Positions 46,835 through 58,939 are shown, counted from the first letter of the stretch. The stretch: 64,000 nucleotides of DNA from Acholoe squamosa (GCA_949317995.1 OX439039.1:74720002-74784001); one strand, 5' to 3'. Numbers and translations: made by a program. The notes: generated from the letters alone by a model not told the origin.

Positions 46835-46905
46835 TAATGTCGTTCTCGCCATAAATATGACCTTAGCTGTCGAAATGGCGTTAAACATCTATTACTCACT
46901 CACTC
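46835..46905 (+). mobile_element. SINE/LINE 3'-tail-like fragment
   Basis: The string CCATAAATATGACCTTAGC, then GTCGAAATGGCGTTAAACAT and a TCAC/TCACTC simple tail, resembles the 3' tails of some marine invertebrate SINEs and LINEs, which end in short repeats instead of poly-A. The match is by memory only. Confidence 0.4.
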
Positions 46906-46964
46906 AGATGGGAGACAACCTTTACAAGAAAACCCCAGATCACAGTACGGGAAGCCACTGCATT

Positions 46965-47036
46965 ACAAGGGGTCGCTGTAAGAATAACAGTGAAACATTT
47001 TGTCTGATGTTAATTTAACAGAATCCTTTTACAGTC
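46965..47036. mobile_element. CACTGTAAAA-family MITE, partial
   Basis: CACTGCATTACAAGG, AAGAATAACAGTGAAACATTTTGTC and CCTTTTACAGTCTA match the inner and right parts of the family. Confidence 0.4.
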
Positions 47037-47037
47037 T

Positions 47038-47154
47038 ATGCAAGAATGCAACTCTAGTGAGTTATTCACCAGCACCGCATTCAATTTTTTTTTAGTTATT
47101 CTACTGACCAAATGGCATAGTGCATCAAACACTATCCATTCATTAAAGGGTTAA
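47038..47154. mobile_element. piggyBac-like MITE, right part
   Basis: GTGAGTTATTCACCAGCACCGC then CATTAAAGGG followed by TTAA near 47150. It abuts a CACTGTAAAA-family piece. Confidence 0.5.
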
Positions 47155-47355
47155 GGAAAGGTGGGGGAGAAGTGCAGGGTGGTAGAGAGAAGGAGTTTGG
47201 AGTTTTCTGTTAACGTATATTGTAAGTGTGTTAGAAGATGTGTGAAGTTGGTCAACCGTTAACAGCTGGGGTTAGTTGGGCCGCCTGCTCCGTGATAGCA
47301 TGTATGATTACTCCAGTCCCTGAACAGCTCTTTCCTCCATGTTCAACACCCTTAA

Positions 47356-47787
47356 CACCTTAGGAGCAAAATGGTGTTTTATAATTCAGTCACTGTTTTG
47401 AACAGGGTGCAGCTCCAGTAAGCAACTCACCAGGACTACATTCATATACTTTGCCAAGCATACTGGGTTCGTATCCCATATCCACTCTAAAAAACATGTT
47501 ACCGAAATAACAGTGAAATCCTTGTCCCAAAGTTGCCACAGTGTGTACTTTACTGCTTCATGGTAGAAACTGCGCTGTTTCACTGCAATGCAATTACAGG
47601 TTCACTGTTCAGTTTTATGAGAATGCCTGGTAGGTTCAACTGTAATTTCTTAGAGTGTGTATTATATAATAAAGGCTCATGCGCCACCATTGTAAGGCTG
47701 GCGAGTTACTCACCAAGTCTGCATTGGCGCATCACGATGAGACATGAATGCTAGGAAGCACTAAGTTATCATGTCGACCTTGAAGGG
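47356..47787. mobile_element. piggyBac-like MITE containing a CACTCT MITE
   Basis: TTAA at 47352-47355 then CACCTTAGGAGC. Right end GACCTTGAAGGG is followed by TTAG. Family blocks (AGCAACTCACCAGGACTACATT; GGCGAGTTACTCACCAAGTCTGCATTGG) lie on both sides of the nested element. Confidence 0.55.
47483..47657. mobile_element. CACTGTAAAA-family MITE nested in a TTAA element
   Basis: CACTCTAAAAAACATG to TTCTTAGAGTG, 175 bp, inverted ends. Interior CAAAGTTGCCACAG, AATGCAATTACAGG and TGCCTGGTAGGTTCAACTG match the 22263 copy in reverse orientation. Confidence 0.7.
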
Positions 47788-47789
47788 TT

Positions 47790-48540
47790 AGCAATCTCTT
47801 CCAGCTTGAACACTTCTGTTTTGGACTGGATATTCATATTATTATTACACACATCATGGGCCCATCTAAAGAGTAGGCCTATGCACTCCCATCCCCAGCT
47901 CTTCCTAATCTTTTCCCCGTAATAACCCTGTGGGTTGGTACAATGGCCCAACAAGAGGGCTCTGATAATCTAAGCTGCCAATTTGACTCCTGGGTCTGCT
48001 TCTCTCCTCCTGTCAGTTGGAAAGAGTTTGTTGGCTTGAACTAATAGAGGTAAGAGGTAAGGTGTTTTCCACTAACTTTGCTTCTTGAGAGTGGAAAGAT
48101 ATGGTCTGGCACACTGTAACAGCAATCTTTCAATCTTTTATATTTATAGGTTACTTTAGCATTACAGAAGTCTGAAATTCTGTGGGAAAGGAACAGAGTG
48201 TTATGTATATAGAGATAGTTGAAAAGAGAATCAATGTTGAAATAGAACAATGACAATGGGATTGGTGATTGTTTCCATTGATATTTATTTATACTACTCA
48301 CACAGGGCCCTGCATAGTCTTAGTACACGGTGCAGGGGAACCTTATGTGCGCATGAGATTAGTTATAAGGAACAGATAAACCCTAGTAGTGGGTAAAGTG
48401 ATCGTGTATGAGAAGTGAGGGGTACCGGAGGAGGAGCAGAGGCCTGCTTCTCGTCCCCATCCAGGATCTATCTCCGGGCCTCCTCCCGGCTTGCACTATT
48501 TGTCCAGGTGGTGGCAAGCTGCAGGCATGATGACTCCAGC
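47790..48540. other. Unannotated stretch
   Basis: No exon or element recognised. Confidence 0.55.
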
Positions 48541-48542
48541 CT

Positions 48543-48870
48543 GCCCTCACCAAGTCTCCTCCAGTAGGTTGTCTTCATAGGAGGACCTAGGGGCCCTCGC
48601 CAAGTCTCCTTTCAGTAGCTTCCTATATGGGAGGACCCAGCATTGGGGCCCTCACCAAGTTTCTTCCAATGAGTTGTCTACATAGGAGGACAGCCTGGCT
48701 AGTGGCCCTTGCCAAGTCTCCTCTAGTGAGTTTTCTACCCTCAAGGGCCCTAGCAAAAGGCCCTCACTAAGTCTCCTCCAATGACTGTCTACAAAGCAGC
48801 AGAACCCCACCTGGTTAGGTATCCTCGCAAAGTCTCCTCCAGTGAGTTGTCCACACAGGAGTAGCCTGTC
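48543..48870. repeat. Minisatellite with 55-65 bp units
   Basis: About six diverged units each carry GCCCTC-CCAAGTCTCCTCCAGT followed by GTTGTCTACATAGGAGGA. Unit length varies, so the array is old. Confidence 0.82.
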
Positions 48871-49985
48871 ACGGGCCTCTGCTACACTACAGAAAGTTAT
48901 CCACCACAGCCTGTCTACAGTGGAGGGCCCTGGCCAGAGACCTTAACTAACATGGCTAACCTCCCTCCAGGAGGACACTGACCTGGCACCTTCAGTCTTC
49001 TACAGACAAGGGAAGTGATGTCCTACACAGTATCTTTACACGGTGCTACAAAGATATTTTTTGAAAGGGCATTGAGCTGGTACAAGTGTTTTTTTCTATA
49101 TAATACCTGGCCTTATACATTTACACTGTGATAATGTTATGGCTGAGATGAGCCCATAAGTCCAGTATAGCAGAAGGATATAACCACAGTGGAGGAGAGG
49201 GTGAAAGTGGTGACTGTCTGAGATATGATGAACTGATTTTTCACAATAACAACAAGCCCCCCTTTCTAACCCTCCCACCACCAATCCACATCTCACCCAG
49301 TGTCGTCCAAGGACGCATCCTCCTCCCTCCTCCAGAGGCTACATACCTCCATGCTATATACAGGTGTGGGATATTTGGTAAGGAAACACACCACCCCCCC
49401 CATCTCACTACTACCCCATCATACATGTACAGCCCACCCCCTCGACCCCCTCCACTCAATGCCCTAGTAAATCTTATAGGCAGAGGTTCACCAGAAGTCT
49501 GTGTATTTTTCATGGGTTATCCTCGGCAGAGCTTAGAAGTTAGATCTAGTGAAGTACAGTTCGATTGCTAACAATATAAGAGGAAGCCTGAAGCAACTAG
49601 GCGCATCTCTGCAAGATCCATGTTGGCTATTCCCATTTATGTTAATATTGACCCTTCACATGACCATTGAGTCACTGGTTTCAGGATTATTCTGATGAGA
49701 TCAGATAAGGGAATGGGCTCCAGTTTCTTCACAAGCCTGGGGGGGGGGTGGCCCTATAAATGCGTTGAATCCTTATATATAAATAGATACTGAAATTCTA
49801 CAAACTTAATATGAAAACTGTCCCCAGCAACTGCTCTACCACGGACAAGAATTCACCCCTCTTCCTAACTAATCCACCTACATCCCATCCCTAACATCCC
49901 ATCCCATCCTTCCAACACATGGTATGTCCATGACGGAAAGGTACAGAGGGTACAGGTCTGTGTAGGTGTTGGCTCTATATGAAGG
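48871..49985. other. Unannotated stretch
   Basis: No gene or repeat recognised beyond short C and G runs. Confidence 0.55.
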
Positions 49986-50510
49986 TATAGGGCACAAAGC
50001 CATCCCTGTATGGAGGTCGCCATTTTTGTTCTTAGCCCCCCCCCCTGACGCCATCTTGGATTCTGTCAGGGAATTCTGGGTAATCTCTTATCTTCACTCT
50101 CATCCACCACAGAACAATGGTCACTGATAAGACTGAGAGGGGAGATAAGCTTCACCCTGCCCTCTATCTTAATCACCCTAAGTACCTCCCCATTGTTTCA
50201 GGTATGAGGGAAGAGGATTAGCTTGATAATGGGACAATAGCCTGGGTGTACTCAATGTAGGTGACATGTGGTCTCTTATTGAAATCTTAAAGTTGTTTTT
50301 CTCTTGTATCTAAAGTATTAGATTTATACTATGATTATATTGTAAAAGTTGAAGGCTTTTGCTATCCATAGATATAATTTTAGAATATCTACAGATAGTA
50401 TATGAGGATGAGACCATCAAAATAAACTATACAAAGAGGCTAACTGTAAGATTAGCCCCCCCCCCCCGACTACATGTGCCGCCTGGCTGATTTTCTTATC
50501 ACTAGCAATG
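49986..50510 (+). repeat. Interspersed 500-bp repeat, copy 2
   Basis: It begins TATAGGGCACAAAGCCATCC and ends CTTATCACTAGCAATG. It is co-linear with copies at 29491 and 58431 throughout and differs by short indels. Confidence 0.78.
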
Positions 50511-50514
50511 TGCT

Positions 50515-52578
50515 AGTCCCGTTATACAGGAGGAGGAATAGGGCACTGGCGAAGGTGGAATGTGTTAGATGAGCATATGGTATGTGTGCACATAGCCAGA
50601 AATAATTTTCTTATTTAAAAAAAATATGACATCATGTAGCAGACCAAAAAAGAATATGAAAGAAATAAAATGAAATAGAAAAAAATCCAGAATGGGAACA
50701 ATCATCTTTAATCATTTCCTTAGACCCCATATAACATGGTTTTATCTTGTAAGAAATTTGCTTTTTTTTCCCTGAGTCTGTTTGGGTGAGGTTTGGGTGT
50801 GGGTGAGGGCTGGTGATGTTCTTGATGTAAGGAGCTTGTGAAGTGGCATTATTTTTGGCAGGCCATTTGGAGAGCTTGTCCATCAGCTTGTAGCTTGCTG
50901 GAGGAGCAGAAGGAAGAGAGGAGTGTGTGATGTGTGTGTGGATATGGGAAAGGGGGGAATCGAAAGGGGGGGGGCGCTATGTGCCCTATGTACAGGAGCA
51001 GGGGGTGAGGACAGGGGGTGCCCTACTGTTCACACCCTGGGCCGCTCTCCAAGCTTGTCTGCCCTTAGCCGAGTTGACCAAGCGTGGAATATCAGTTTAA
51101 CGCCTGCGGCAAGTCCCAGCGCGCCCCATCCCAGCTTCACCCCTCACCTCCTTCCCTAACCTTCAGTACCCCACCAACACCTCCAATATCTCACATCAGC
51201 AAGCCAAGATATAAGAACCCTCTATCCAAACCTTAAGATTATTTCTATTTAAAGTGAAAATAATGTTCACGAAGTTCTAGTTGCAGAAACGAACAAGAGA
51301 ATCAAACCAAAACCATATTTTCTGAATTCTCTCAAGTCAAAAGTCAGCAAGGGTCATGTGAACAATCCAACTACCTACACTATTGCGATGTGATACACAA
51401 TGAACCCATAATTTGTAGTTTATTTCTATGGAACTAAAATTTGTGGCACAACTTTAAACATGAACAAGGTGTAGCATAACTCGCCCCCATACAATATTGT
51501 ACCTACTGTGGGCTCGGTAGGCGGGCATGGCAGGGCTGGGACCCCTAACACAGAACTCATCAATGATACACGATGAGGACATACTATCTACACGTCTGAC
51601 ACATACAGAGAATATGGACAAAAAGCCTGTATAAAACTCCAATAGGAATAAATAAAATAAACACATAAAAATATGACAGGCCTGACCTGCAGTTACCCAC
51701 CTCTCATAAATAACCCCCCCCCCCCATCCCCAACCGCACACACTCATATGTAAAAAGTGTAGTTGTAGATAATGTAGCTAGGGGGATAATGTGGGGATTT
51801 GTGCCTTTGTTCTCTGAAGGATTTCAGCAGAACTTTATTTGTTGATGGATGACTTGTGGTAGGAGGGTGGGGCAGTTATAATCTGTATGTGAGCAGGAGA
51901 TTGATGTCGATTCTCATGAGTATGGCCAACATATACACATCCCTGACAATTTTTGGGGGGAAAATGGCCAATAACGGGGTAGACAGTACTCTTAAATTAT
52001 GTTATCACTCGACGATATCACTCAGTTTCTCTGTGGTAAGACCCCGGGGGAAAACAGTTTTATTAAATCATCAAATGTTGTTTTTCTTAACATGTACATG
52101 ACACACGCCTCAAGCATCATAAAGCCATTTTCAAGCATTTTTCTCTCCAAATTTAGCCAAACTTGTAAGAATAAACCTATAGGTTATATCCCCCCTGGTG
52201 GTACCAGCAGGCTAGTTGACTGGGTAGGACCGATATGGGTTGTAGCTTTCATTGCCCCTGATAACAGACGGCTGGATAGGGGGTGGGCTACAGGAGGGAT
52301 ATCAACTGGTATCAGTTCAACAGGCTATACTCAATGCTGCTCGAGCCCTGCTTTCCCCAAAGGGCTACTAATGTGAACGCAACCTGAAACGTGTTTTTAA
52401 ACCGTCAAGATTTACAAGAACCCCCCCCCCCCCACCACCACCAGCTGAAGGGATGTGGACTGTATCACTTCACACGTGGAAGAAGGTCGGATGCAGGATT
52501 AGGTTTTGTTGAGGATGTCTTCCCATGTTCCGCACCCCTTATAAATGTTCCATATCTGGAGTCATACAGAACAATCTT
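50515..52578. other. Unannotated stretch
   Basis: Includes C-runs at 51714 and 52422 and a GC-richer patch at 50920-51160. No exon is supported. Confidence 0.5.
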
Positions 52579-52582
52579 TAAC

Positions 52583-52725
52583 CCTTCAATGGCAGTCTGG
52601 TGCCTCGATCTTCATGTTCCTTTGTTGCCATCATGCAGCAATGTAGCTCTGCTAATTTTCCAACACTGCATTGACATTTTGTCAACCAATTGGTCACTTA
52701 TGCCTCGCTTCATGCTCCATGATAT
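52583..52725. mobile_element. piggyBac-like MITE, left part
   Basis: TTAACCCTTCAATGG near 52578-52592 starts the element; GCCATCATGCAGCAATG and CAACACTGCATTGACA follow. The right end is decayed. Confidence 0.45.
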
Positions 52726-52729
52726 AAAA

Positions 52730-53661
52730 TAGATCCACCATCAAGAAATCTCAATCACAAATGAGTGAGTGGGAGCTGAATCAAACCTACCTCTCCCTAA
52801 AAAGATGGGACTGCAGCCATAGATGAAACACTGTGTTGCACTCAATAACAACAATTTACACGTGTAGAGGTGGGGCCAGCTTGGGTGGGATATGGTGTAA
52901 GCTGCGTCCGTTACCATGTCTACGTCCGTTTCCATGTCAACACGGCATGACGACGGTTAGTTACGTCCTAGTGTAACCAAACGCCGACAGAGGTCAGTGT
53001 GAGCAGCAGGCGAGCACATGTCGGTCAGACTCACCAGACTGCTACCAAAGGAGTAGAGGAAGGGCAGGGGCAGAGAAAGTGGTTCTCCAATGCATCATGG
53101 TTCTCTGTGACATCAAGTATGAGAATTGATGTAACTACTGTGGGGGCTAGAACTGAAAAGGGCTACTAGTAATTCAACTCTTAGTTTAAGTACAAATATC
53201 TAAACATTGTGAAAAGTCCTGATTTTGCTAAAATCTCAATGGTGCTATTTTGGTGATACAATATGTACATAGGCCTAGGCCTATATCATGTCCAATTTCC
53301 AATATTAATAGGTCTCAAAGGGACTTACTCCTTTGATCTTGGCACTTTAATTCCTGATTCCATTCGGCCCCACTATGACTACCAGAAAGTCTCTATCGTA
53401 CACGTAACTGGAATGAAAAGGAGAGTTGCAAGAAAACAAAGGCGGAGAGGAGCCCAGTAGCAACAATTCCATCAATTTACAAACCAGTCACAGTGCCCCA
53501 ATATCTGCACGACCACAGAGGTCAGGGGTCATGTGCATTACCGCCGCATCGAGGGCACATAATTAAAACAGGGGTTCCGTTACGCTGTCAGAACCCGCCG
53601 TCATCCCTGCCCCACCCACCCCGCACCCACCCCGGAGTGGGTGTTATCTGCTATGGTATTA
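52730..53661. other. Unannotated stretch
   Basis: No gene recognised. 53500-53650 is GC-rich with CCCACCC repeats. Confidence 0.5.
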
Positions 53662-53665
53662 TTAA

Positions 53666-53942
53666 CCCTTTACGTATTGCTTGAATTCATTGTGCTTGGT
53701 CGGTATTATGTATATATGGAGGCAACCCAGGAAGGCATTTCACAACGATCTGATATTGCTGTATATTGTGATGAAATGTCCTCAAAACCACTCACTATGA
53801 CCTTTAGTGTGTTCTGAAATACCCTCCTGGTGAGTCTGCTCACCAAGGCTAAATTCATGTGCCATGCCGACCCTACAAGGTCCAAGCACTTCCTTTAACA
53901 AAAGGGCATAATCTATCAGAACTCAATATCTCCCTTTAAGGG
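53666..53942. mobile_element. piggyBac-like MITE, 277 bp
   Basis: TTAA at both sides (53662-53665, 53943-53946), ends CCCTTTACG and CTTTAAGGG. The interior GGTGAGTCTGCTCACC hairpin and GTGCCATGCCGACCC are family blocks. Confidence 0.82.
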
Positions 53943-54152
53943 TTAACCCTCCCATATCTAGGGTAGATAAGACCTCTGACAGGCCGGTGAATCCCCGATA
54001 TAAACGGTAAACCTCCGTAACTCAATCATGCAGAACGGCCAGCCTGGAGCATGGTTAATAATAGCACTGACCCCGCCCTCTATGGGGCTGCATAATAACA
54101 GATGTGTCCCGTCCATCTGATCACCAAGGTCACCAAGATACAACCTCAAGCC

Positions 54153-54418
54153 CTGTGTCCACATGGCGATAGAATTTGGGGCCGACAAAATTGCCGACGA
54201 CAAAAACGCCTTTATCGTCCATTCCCGACGACAAAACGGCTTTTGCCGTCCTTTCCCGACGACAAAAATCAAACATGTTAGATATTATGGCTAAAATAGG
54301 GTGACAAATATGAGTTTTGTCGCCAACTTTTGAATTGTCGCCCGATAAAAGTGGTTCTATCGTCGGAAATGGACGACGGATTTTGTCAAATATTGTCGCC
54401 CTGTGGACACAAGGCTTC
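54153..54418. mobile_element. MITE of the GTGTCCACA-ended family, copy 3
   Basis: Left AAGCCCTGTGTCCACATGGC, right GCCCTGTGGACACAAGGCTT. The left two thirds match copies 1 and 2. The segment 54285-54400 (TTGTCGCC repeats) differs, so this is a subfamily or a recombinant. Confidence 0.7.
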
Positions 54419-54419
54419 A

Positions 54420-55620
54420 GACTGATATCCACACAGTAGTGACCCACCATGTTATAAATGCTCAAAGGTCTAAACGAAAACTGTTGTCTCAGTCAGTAAA
54501 GCTGCTGCTCAAACTTGAAATTCTTTTTTTTTTCATGCAAAATAGTATGCCTATACGGACTTAGCAGGTTTAACTATTAGCCAATGAGAGAACCCCAATA
54601 TATTCTCTGCGGTCCTTCGGGGGCCAACTGGTACCCATCTGATAGGTCTTATCAGTAGAACTTGCTGGGAACAAGCTCCAGCAATGGCCGCGCCCATGGG
54701 ACAACCTGCTACCTCTCTTTAGCCCCAGTGGCAGGGCTCACAGGAGGCGACCCTCAACTGTATTCCATGGTCAGTGAAGGCATTCCAAATGTTTATTAAA
54801 TCGTCTTGCAGGTCTATCAGTTTGCCAGTTTTTATTACTTTTTATCAATAATCAGATGAAATAGGTAGAGAGAAATACATGAATAGGTGATCTACCTACA
54901 CTCGACAAAATTAGCCATAGAATCTGAATTTTCCTGGGAATTTTCATGATGAACCAATGTTCCACGCTCGTGTATAATGCAATGTACATTTACACATACA
55001 AAATGTAGTAATTTCAGACCCATATTGAACTCGCCTTATACCTGGGTGTCTCCTCACCGGAAGCTGTGCCTGCATGACTTCCGGTCTGTGTTTACCTTTA
55101 ATCCCAAGCAAAGTCCCTTCATAATCCCCTCCCCTCGTCCCAAGTTTGTAAACATGACGGCAGGAGCGCGTTTAATTTGGATTTACATAATTGTGATTAC
55201 ATATTATGTATCGGGACCTGAAGATATTGTTGATACCCCCATGATAGACCTCCCCATGTTATAGCTACATGAACGTGATTTCCTAAATTAATCCAACGTG
55301 CATGGTACAAATTGGTCATTAGCTTGAGCAGTACACTTGAAAATGGATTTTCTATGCCTGGAAAAAAAATCCATATTTTGAACCTGCATCTCCATGTTCA
55401 ACTGCTTTAAAATCCCATTGCCAATACTATAAAGAACACATGGTACGTCCATGCATAGTAATGATGACCTTGCGTGTTCGATACGCTTCCAAAGGGTCGG
55501 CATGATGCTCCAACGTGCATCTTGATGACAAAAACATAAGCCTTGAGGAACCGTTAATATGCATATACACTAGTGCATGTTCATCATATGCTCCCCCTGG
55601 TGCTGATACACTCAGCTGGT
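54420..55620. other. Unannotated stretch
   Basis: A decayed piggyBac-family block GGTCGGCATGATGCTCCAA lies at 55496. No exon is supported. Confidence 0.5.
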
Positions 55621-55623
55621 GAC

Positions 55624-55680
55624 CACGTGTACATCAGTGACCACGTGTATCATCATCACGTGGTGGGCGTGGTGCACGTG
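55624..55680. promoter_or_regulatory. Cluster of four CACGTG E-boxes
   Basis: CACGTG occurs at 55624, 55642, 55657 and 55675: four sites in 57 bp with starts 18, 15 and 18 bp apart. CACGTG binds bHLH and bHLH-Zip dimers (MYC/MAX, USF, MITF/TFE, CLOCK/BMAL). Homotypic spacing near 1.5-2 helical turns favours an enhancer, but a small local duplication (GACCACGTGTA / GACCACGTGTAT) explains two of the sites. No promoter or transcript is visible nearby. Confidence 0.45.
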
Positions 55681-55689
55681 TTTTACCCT

Positions 55690-56960
55690 AGATGAAGCAC
55701 ACATCATGGTAGGGCATGTAGTCCCTATTTGTTTCATGTTGGAAGCAATGGAATATAGACACCCCACAGGATTAACCAAGCATCTCCGTATTTCACCCTT
55801 CCCCATGTGAGATAAAATTGGCCCGTTTCTAACGGCCAGTAAAAGGACCCCAGATGGTCATAAAACAGATAAATTATCATCTTTTCATGTCACCTAAAAT
55901 GATGTTTTACCATTTCTGACTAAGACAACATGAAATAGATACAAAGGTCCAACTGTACCTGCAGCATTACCTGAGGGTACCTGCCGACCATGATCAGCAT
56001 AAAGAAAATGAAGAGTTGTTAGGCTATTCTAATTGAACAACATAAAAAAACTGTCAGATTTAACATGTCATCCTGGCATAGACTCTTCATCTTGACAACT
56101 TTAGATGGACGATATAGAGTTGTCAATATAGGCACATACGTGGTCCACATGAAGAGTCTGTCAAGTATGGCAACTTCACTTTGACAAGTATTTTGCCTTG
56201 TTTATTCCATGTTGCTTAACTTTATGACCTTATAAGGACAGGAGCAGGGCAATATAGAACTGCACATGGAGGAAATCACATACCATGCCTGGTTCTCCTC
56301 ACTTTTCACAACATGTCGTCAATGAGGATTTTAATAACTTAATACATGTGCAGACCACGACGGTACATGCATGCATTCCACATGGTTGAAACGAATGAAG
56401 TCGTACGGACTTTCAGCACACTATTGGAGTCATGCTCTGTAATGCAGTCATGTTCTTGGAAAGTACATGTATGTAATTTACATGTAAATATTATTAACAT
56501 GGATTCCTTTATCGCAAATGTAATTTGCAAATTACATTCGTCCAAGGGCAGTCAGCGTTTCAGATCATTATGGGGGGGGGGGGTATTTTTCCTTCTTTTG
56601 GTGATACAATAGAAAATAAAAACAAATCTGCTAACTCTATTGACAAGCAAATATGCGTACTGCTGACACAATGGTAGGGGAATCGGTGCTGAATTTCAAG
56701 TTATCTTTTCTGTCACTCGTATTCCATTGAAAAGAGACGTCTGCACAATGCTGCTTGGCCTCTTCTCCGTGGATACATACCCCTACATACACCCTTTAGA
56801 AAACCATATTTCTACCCAATGATAAGTCGCCGACCACACCTGCACGAAGACTTGTTAGCCGCTTCTTAGAAGCTGGAATGGGACGGCTAGATAAGTAATC
56901 ACAGGAGAAAAGAAGGCTCAAACACGACGTGACGAGCTAATTTACGAGTGTTCCGCCAGC
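55690..56960. other. Unannotated stretch
   Basis: 56065-56175 has inverted GACTCTTCAT...ATGAAGAGTC and GACAACTTTAGATGGACGAT, a faint relative of the 2707-2992 foldback. Elsewhere nothing is seen. Confidence 0.45.
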
Positions 56961-56963
56961 CCA

Positions 56964-57190
56964 CCCCTTCAAGGGCCATATGATGCCAAGATCTCATGTT
57001 CCCCAGTGGACATGAAGCACCAGTGCAATGCTGGCTAGTCTACTTACTCACCATGCCTGCATTGACACATCATGCCAGCCATCTGGTGGGTGTATCCACC
57101 CTGTCGAGTCGGCATGATGCATGCATGCGGCCCTGGCGAGTTACTCGCCAGTGCTGCATTGATGCATCATGCCGTTCAGCGTCTAAAGGG
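56964..57190. mobile_element. piggyBac-like MITE
   Basis: Left CCCCTTCAAGGGCC, right GCGTCTAAAGGG. Two hairpins, one of them nearly perfect (CCTGGCGAGTTACTCGCCAG), and GCATGATGCATGCATG. Flanking TTAA is decayed. Confidence 0.62.
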
Positions 57191-57462
57191 TTGTAGCCAA
57201 CAAGCATTCCGGTACGCCACGTCCTCCGTCTTCCTTCACATTTTCACCTCCTCCAGAAGCCTGAGGAGGTAATTCACAGCTCCTCCAGTGTGTCTGCACA
57301 AGGACCACTCCTGACTATACTTAGTCTTTGCTCCTATTAGTGTTGAGAGATACCTGGGTAGGACTGTGGGTGTTAATTTCTTGATGCCTTGTATTTTTGT
57401 GAAGGAACTTTATAACCATTGAATTACTATCTATATAGATATGGACTCAATAATTGAGCTCA

Positions 57463-57482
57463 GACTCTCTCTCTCTCTCTCT
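57463..57482. repeat. Short (CT)n microsatellite
   Basis: Nine to ten CT dinucleotides. Confidence 0.95.
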
Positions 57483-57784
57483 GAAATCCAGGTATGAACT
57501 CTCATTCAAGACATAGCCCACTTATACACTGGAAAAATATCATATTACATATCATTATAGTCATTCTGGAAATAAAAGGACATCATAGATGAATCCAGCC
57601 ACCTTGCCACGCCATCTGTTACATGTGCCAATCTCATCCATATAATATCCAGAACCCTCTTATCATAGATATTTAGGCTAGTATTAGGGGGCATTGTAAG
57701 AATATCAATCTAAATCATATACCAATAGACAAACTGAAATGATATAAACAATAACCTTGCCATGCTTTCTGAAACCCAGTCTAA

Positions 57785-57960
57785 CCATGACCAGCCAGCA
57801 TGAATTAGAGAAACTCTATGGGTGGGGTAAACCAGTGTGTGATGTCTATGGGAATATAGTTGGCGGACGGCTGGTTATAGGCGTAGACACGTGTAACGAA
57901 ATGCTCAGTGCTGCTCCGCTTGTCAAAGACAACTTGGAATGTGCTTGTGGTGATAATAAG
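57785..57960 (+). CDS. Candidate internal exon, unknown protein
   Basis: An open plus-strand frame (57757-58074) has balanced codon use and a protein-like peptide including YGNIVGGRLVIGVDTC and PLVKDNLECACGDNK. GATAATAAG/GTAATG at 57960 is a reasonable donor. Possible acceptors are CCCAG (57776-57780) and CCAG at 57788-57795, neither with a strong pyrimidine tract. Four cysteines in about 60 residues would fit an extracellular module. No family is recognised. Beyond the donor the frame becomes Arg/Gly-rich and is probably not coding. Confidence 0.25.
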
Positions 57961-58430
57961 GTAATGAAGGCGACTGGAGGAGTGAGAGGTGCGGCCAGGA
58001 GGAGACCTGGGAGGCGCCAACTCCAGAGGGTAGAGCCCCACACTGGACAGACGGTATGGTATGGGGCGCCATAAAGGTGGCAAATCTCCCTGGGGTAAAA
58101 CTAAGTTTTGGATTCTTTTCTTTTCTTTAAAAGATAGTAGGGGAAGTAGGAAAGGAAGGGAGACGAGAGTAACATATTGAAAATCATTTGAAATCGAGTG
58201 TGAAAACAATGAGCCAGGTCGAAAGGGATGAAAAACATGAATGAAGCAATGGACGAATCCGTAGGAAGCCACCTGAGAAGCCATGGAGGAAGTCACAACG
58301 GAAGCCACCTGAATACAATATGGAAAACATTGGACATAAGGCAGAACTCATAAGGGTAATCTATAAAGTGAAGTTCAAAAAATCTAGAAAAAATGGTTGA
58401 AGCCATACTAATGGTGAAGCCGTGCAGAGG

Positions 58431-58933
58431 CAATAGGGCACATGGTTATCCCTTTATGGAGGTCGCCATATTTGTTCTTAGCCCTCAACGCCATCTCGGA
58501 TTTTGTCAGAGAATTCTGGGTAATCTCTTATCTGCACTCACATCAACAGAGAACAATATCCATAGATAGGCCTGATGAGGGAGATAAGCTGAACCCTGCC
58601 CCCTATCTTAATCACTCTAAATACCTCCCCATTGTTTTAGGTGTGAAGGGAGGGGATTAGCCTGATAGGGAGACAATTGCTTAGTCTTTACTCTTGTGCC
58701 CTCTTAAAAAACTTTTAAAGTTTGATTTCTCTTTTATTCAAAGAACAGATGCCATATGGAGCTTTTCTTGTTAAAGTTTAAGCTATTTGCAGTCTATAGG
58801 TACAAATTTTGATATATATCTACAGATAGCCAATTAGGAAGAGCCCACCAAAGTATACTGTACAAAGAGGCCAACTTCTGATCTTGCCCCCGATTACATG
58901 AGCCACCTAGTTGATTTTCTCAGTACTAGCAAT
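58431..58933 (+). repeat. Interspersed 500-bp repeat, copy 3
   Basis: It begins AATAGGGCACATGGTTATCC and ends CAGTACTAGCAATAA. It has the same block order as copies 1 and 2. Confidence 0.78.
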
Positions 58934-58939
58934 AAGGTT

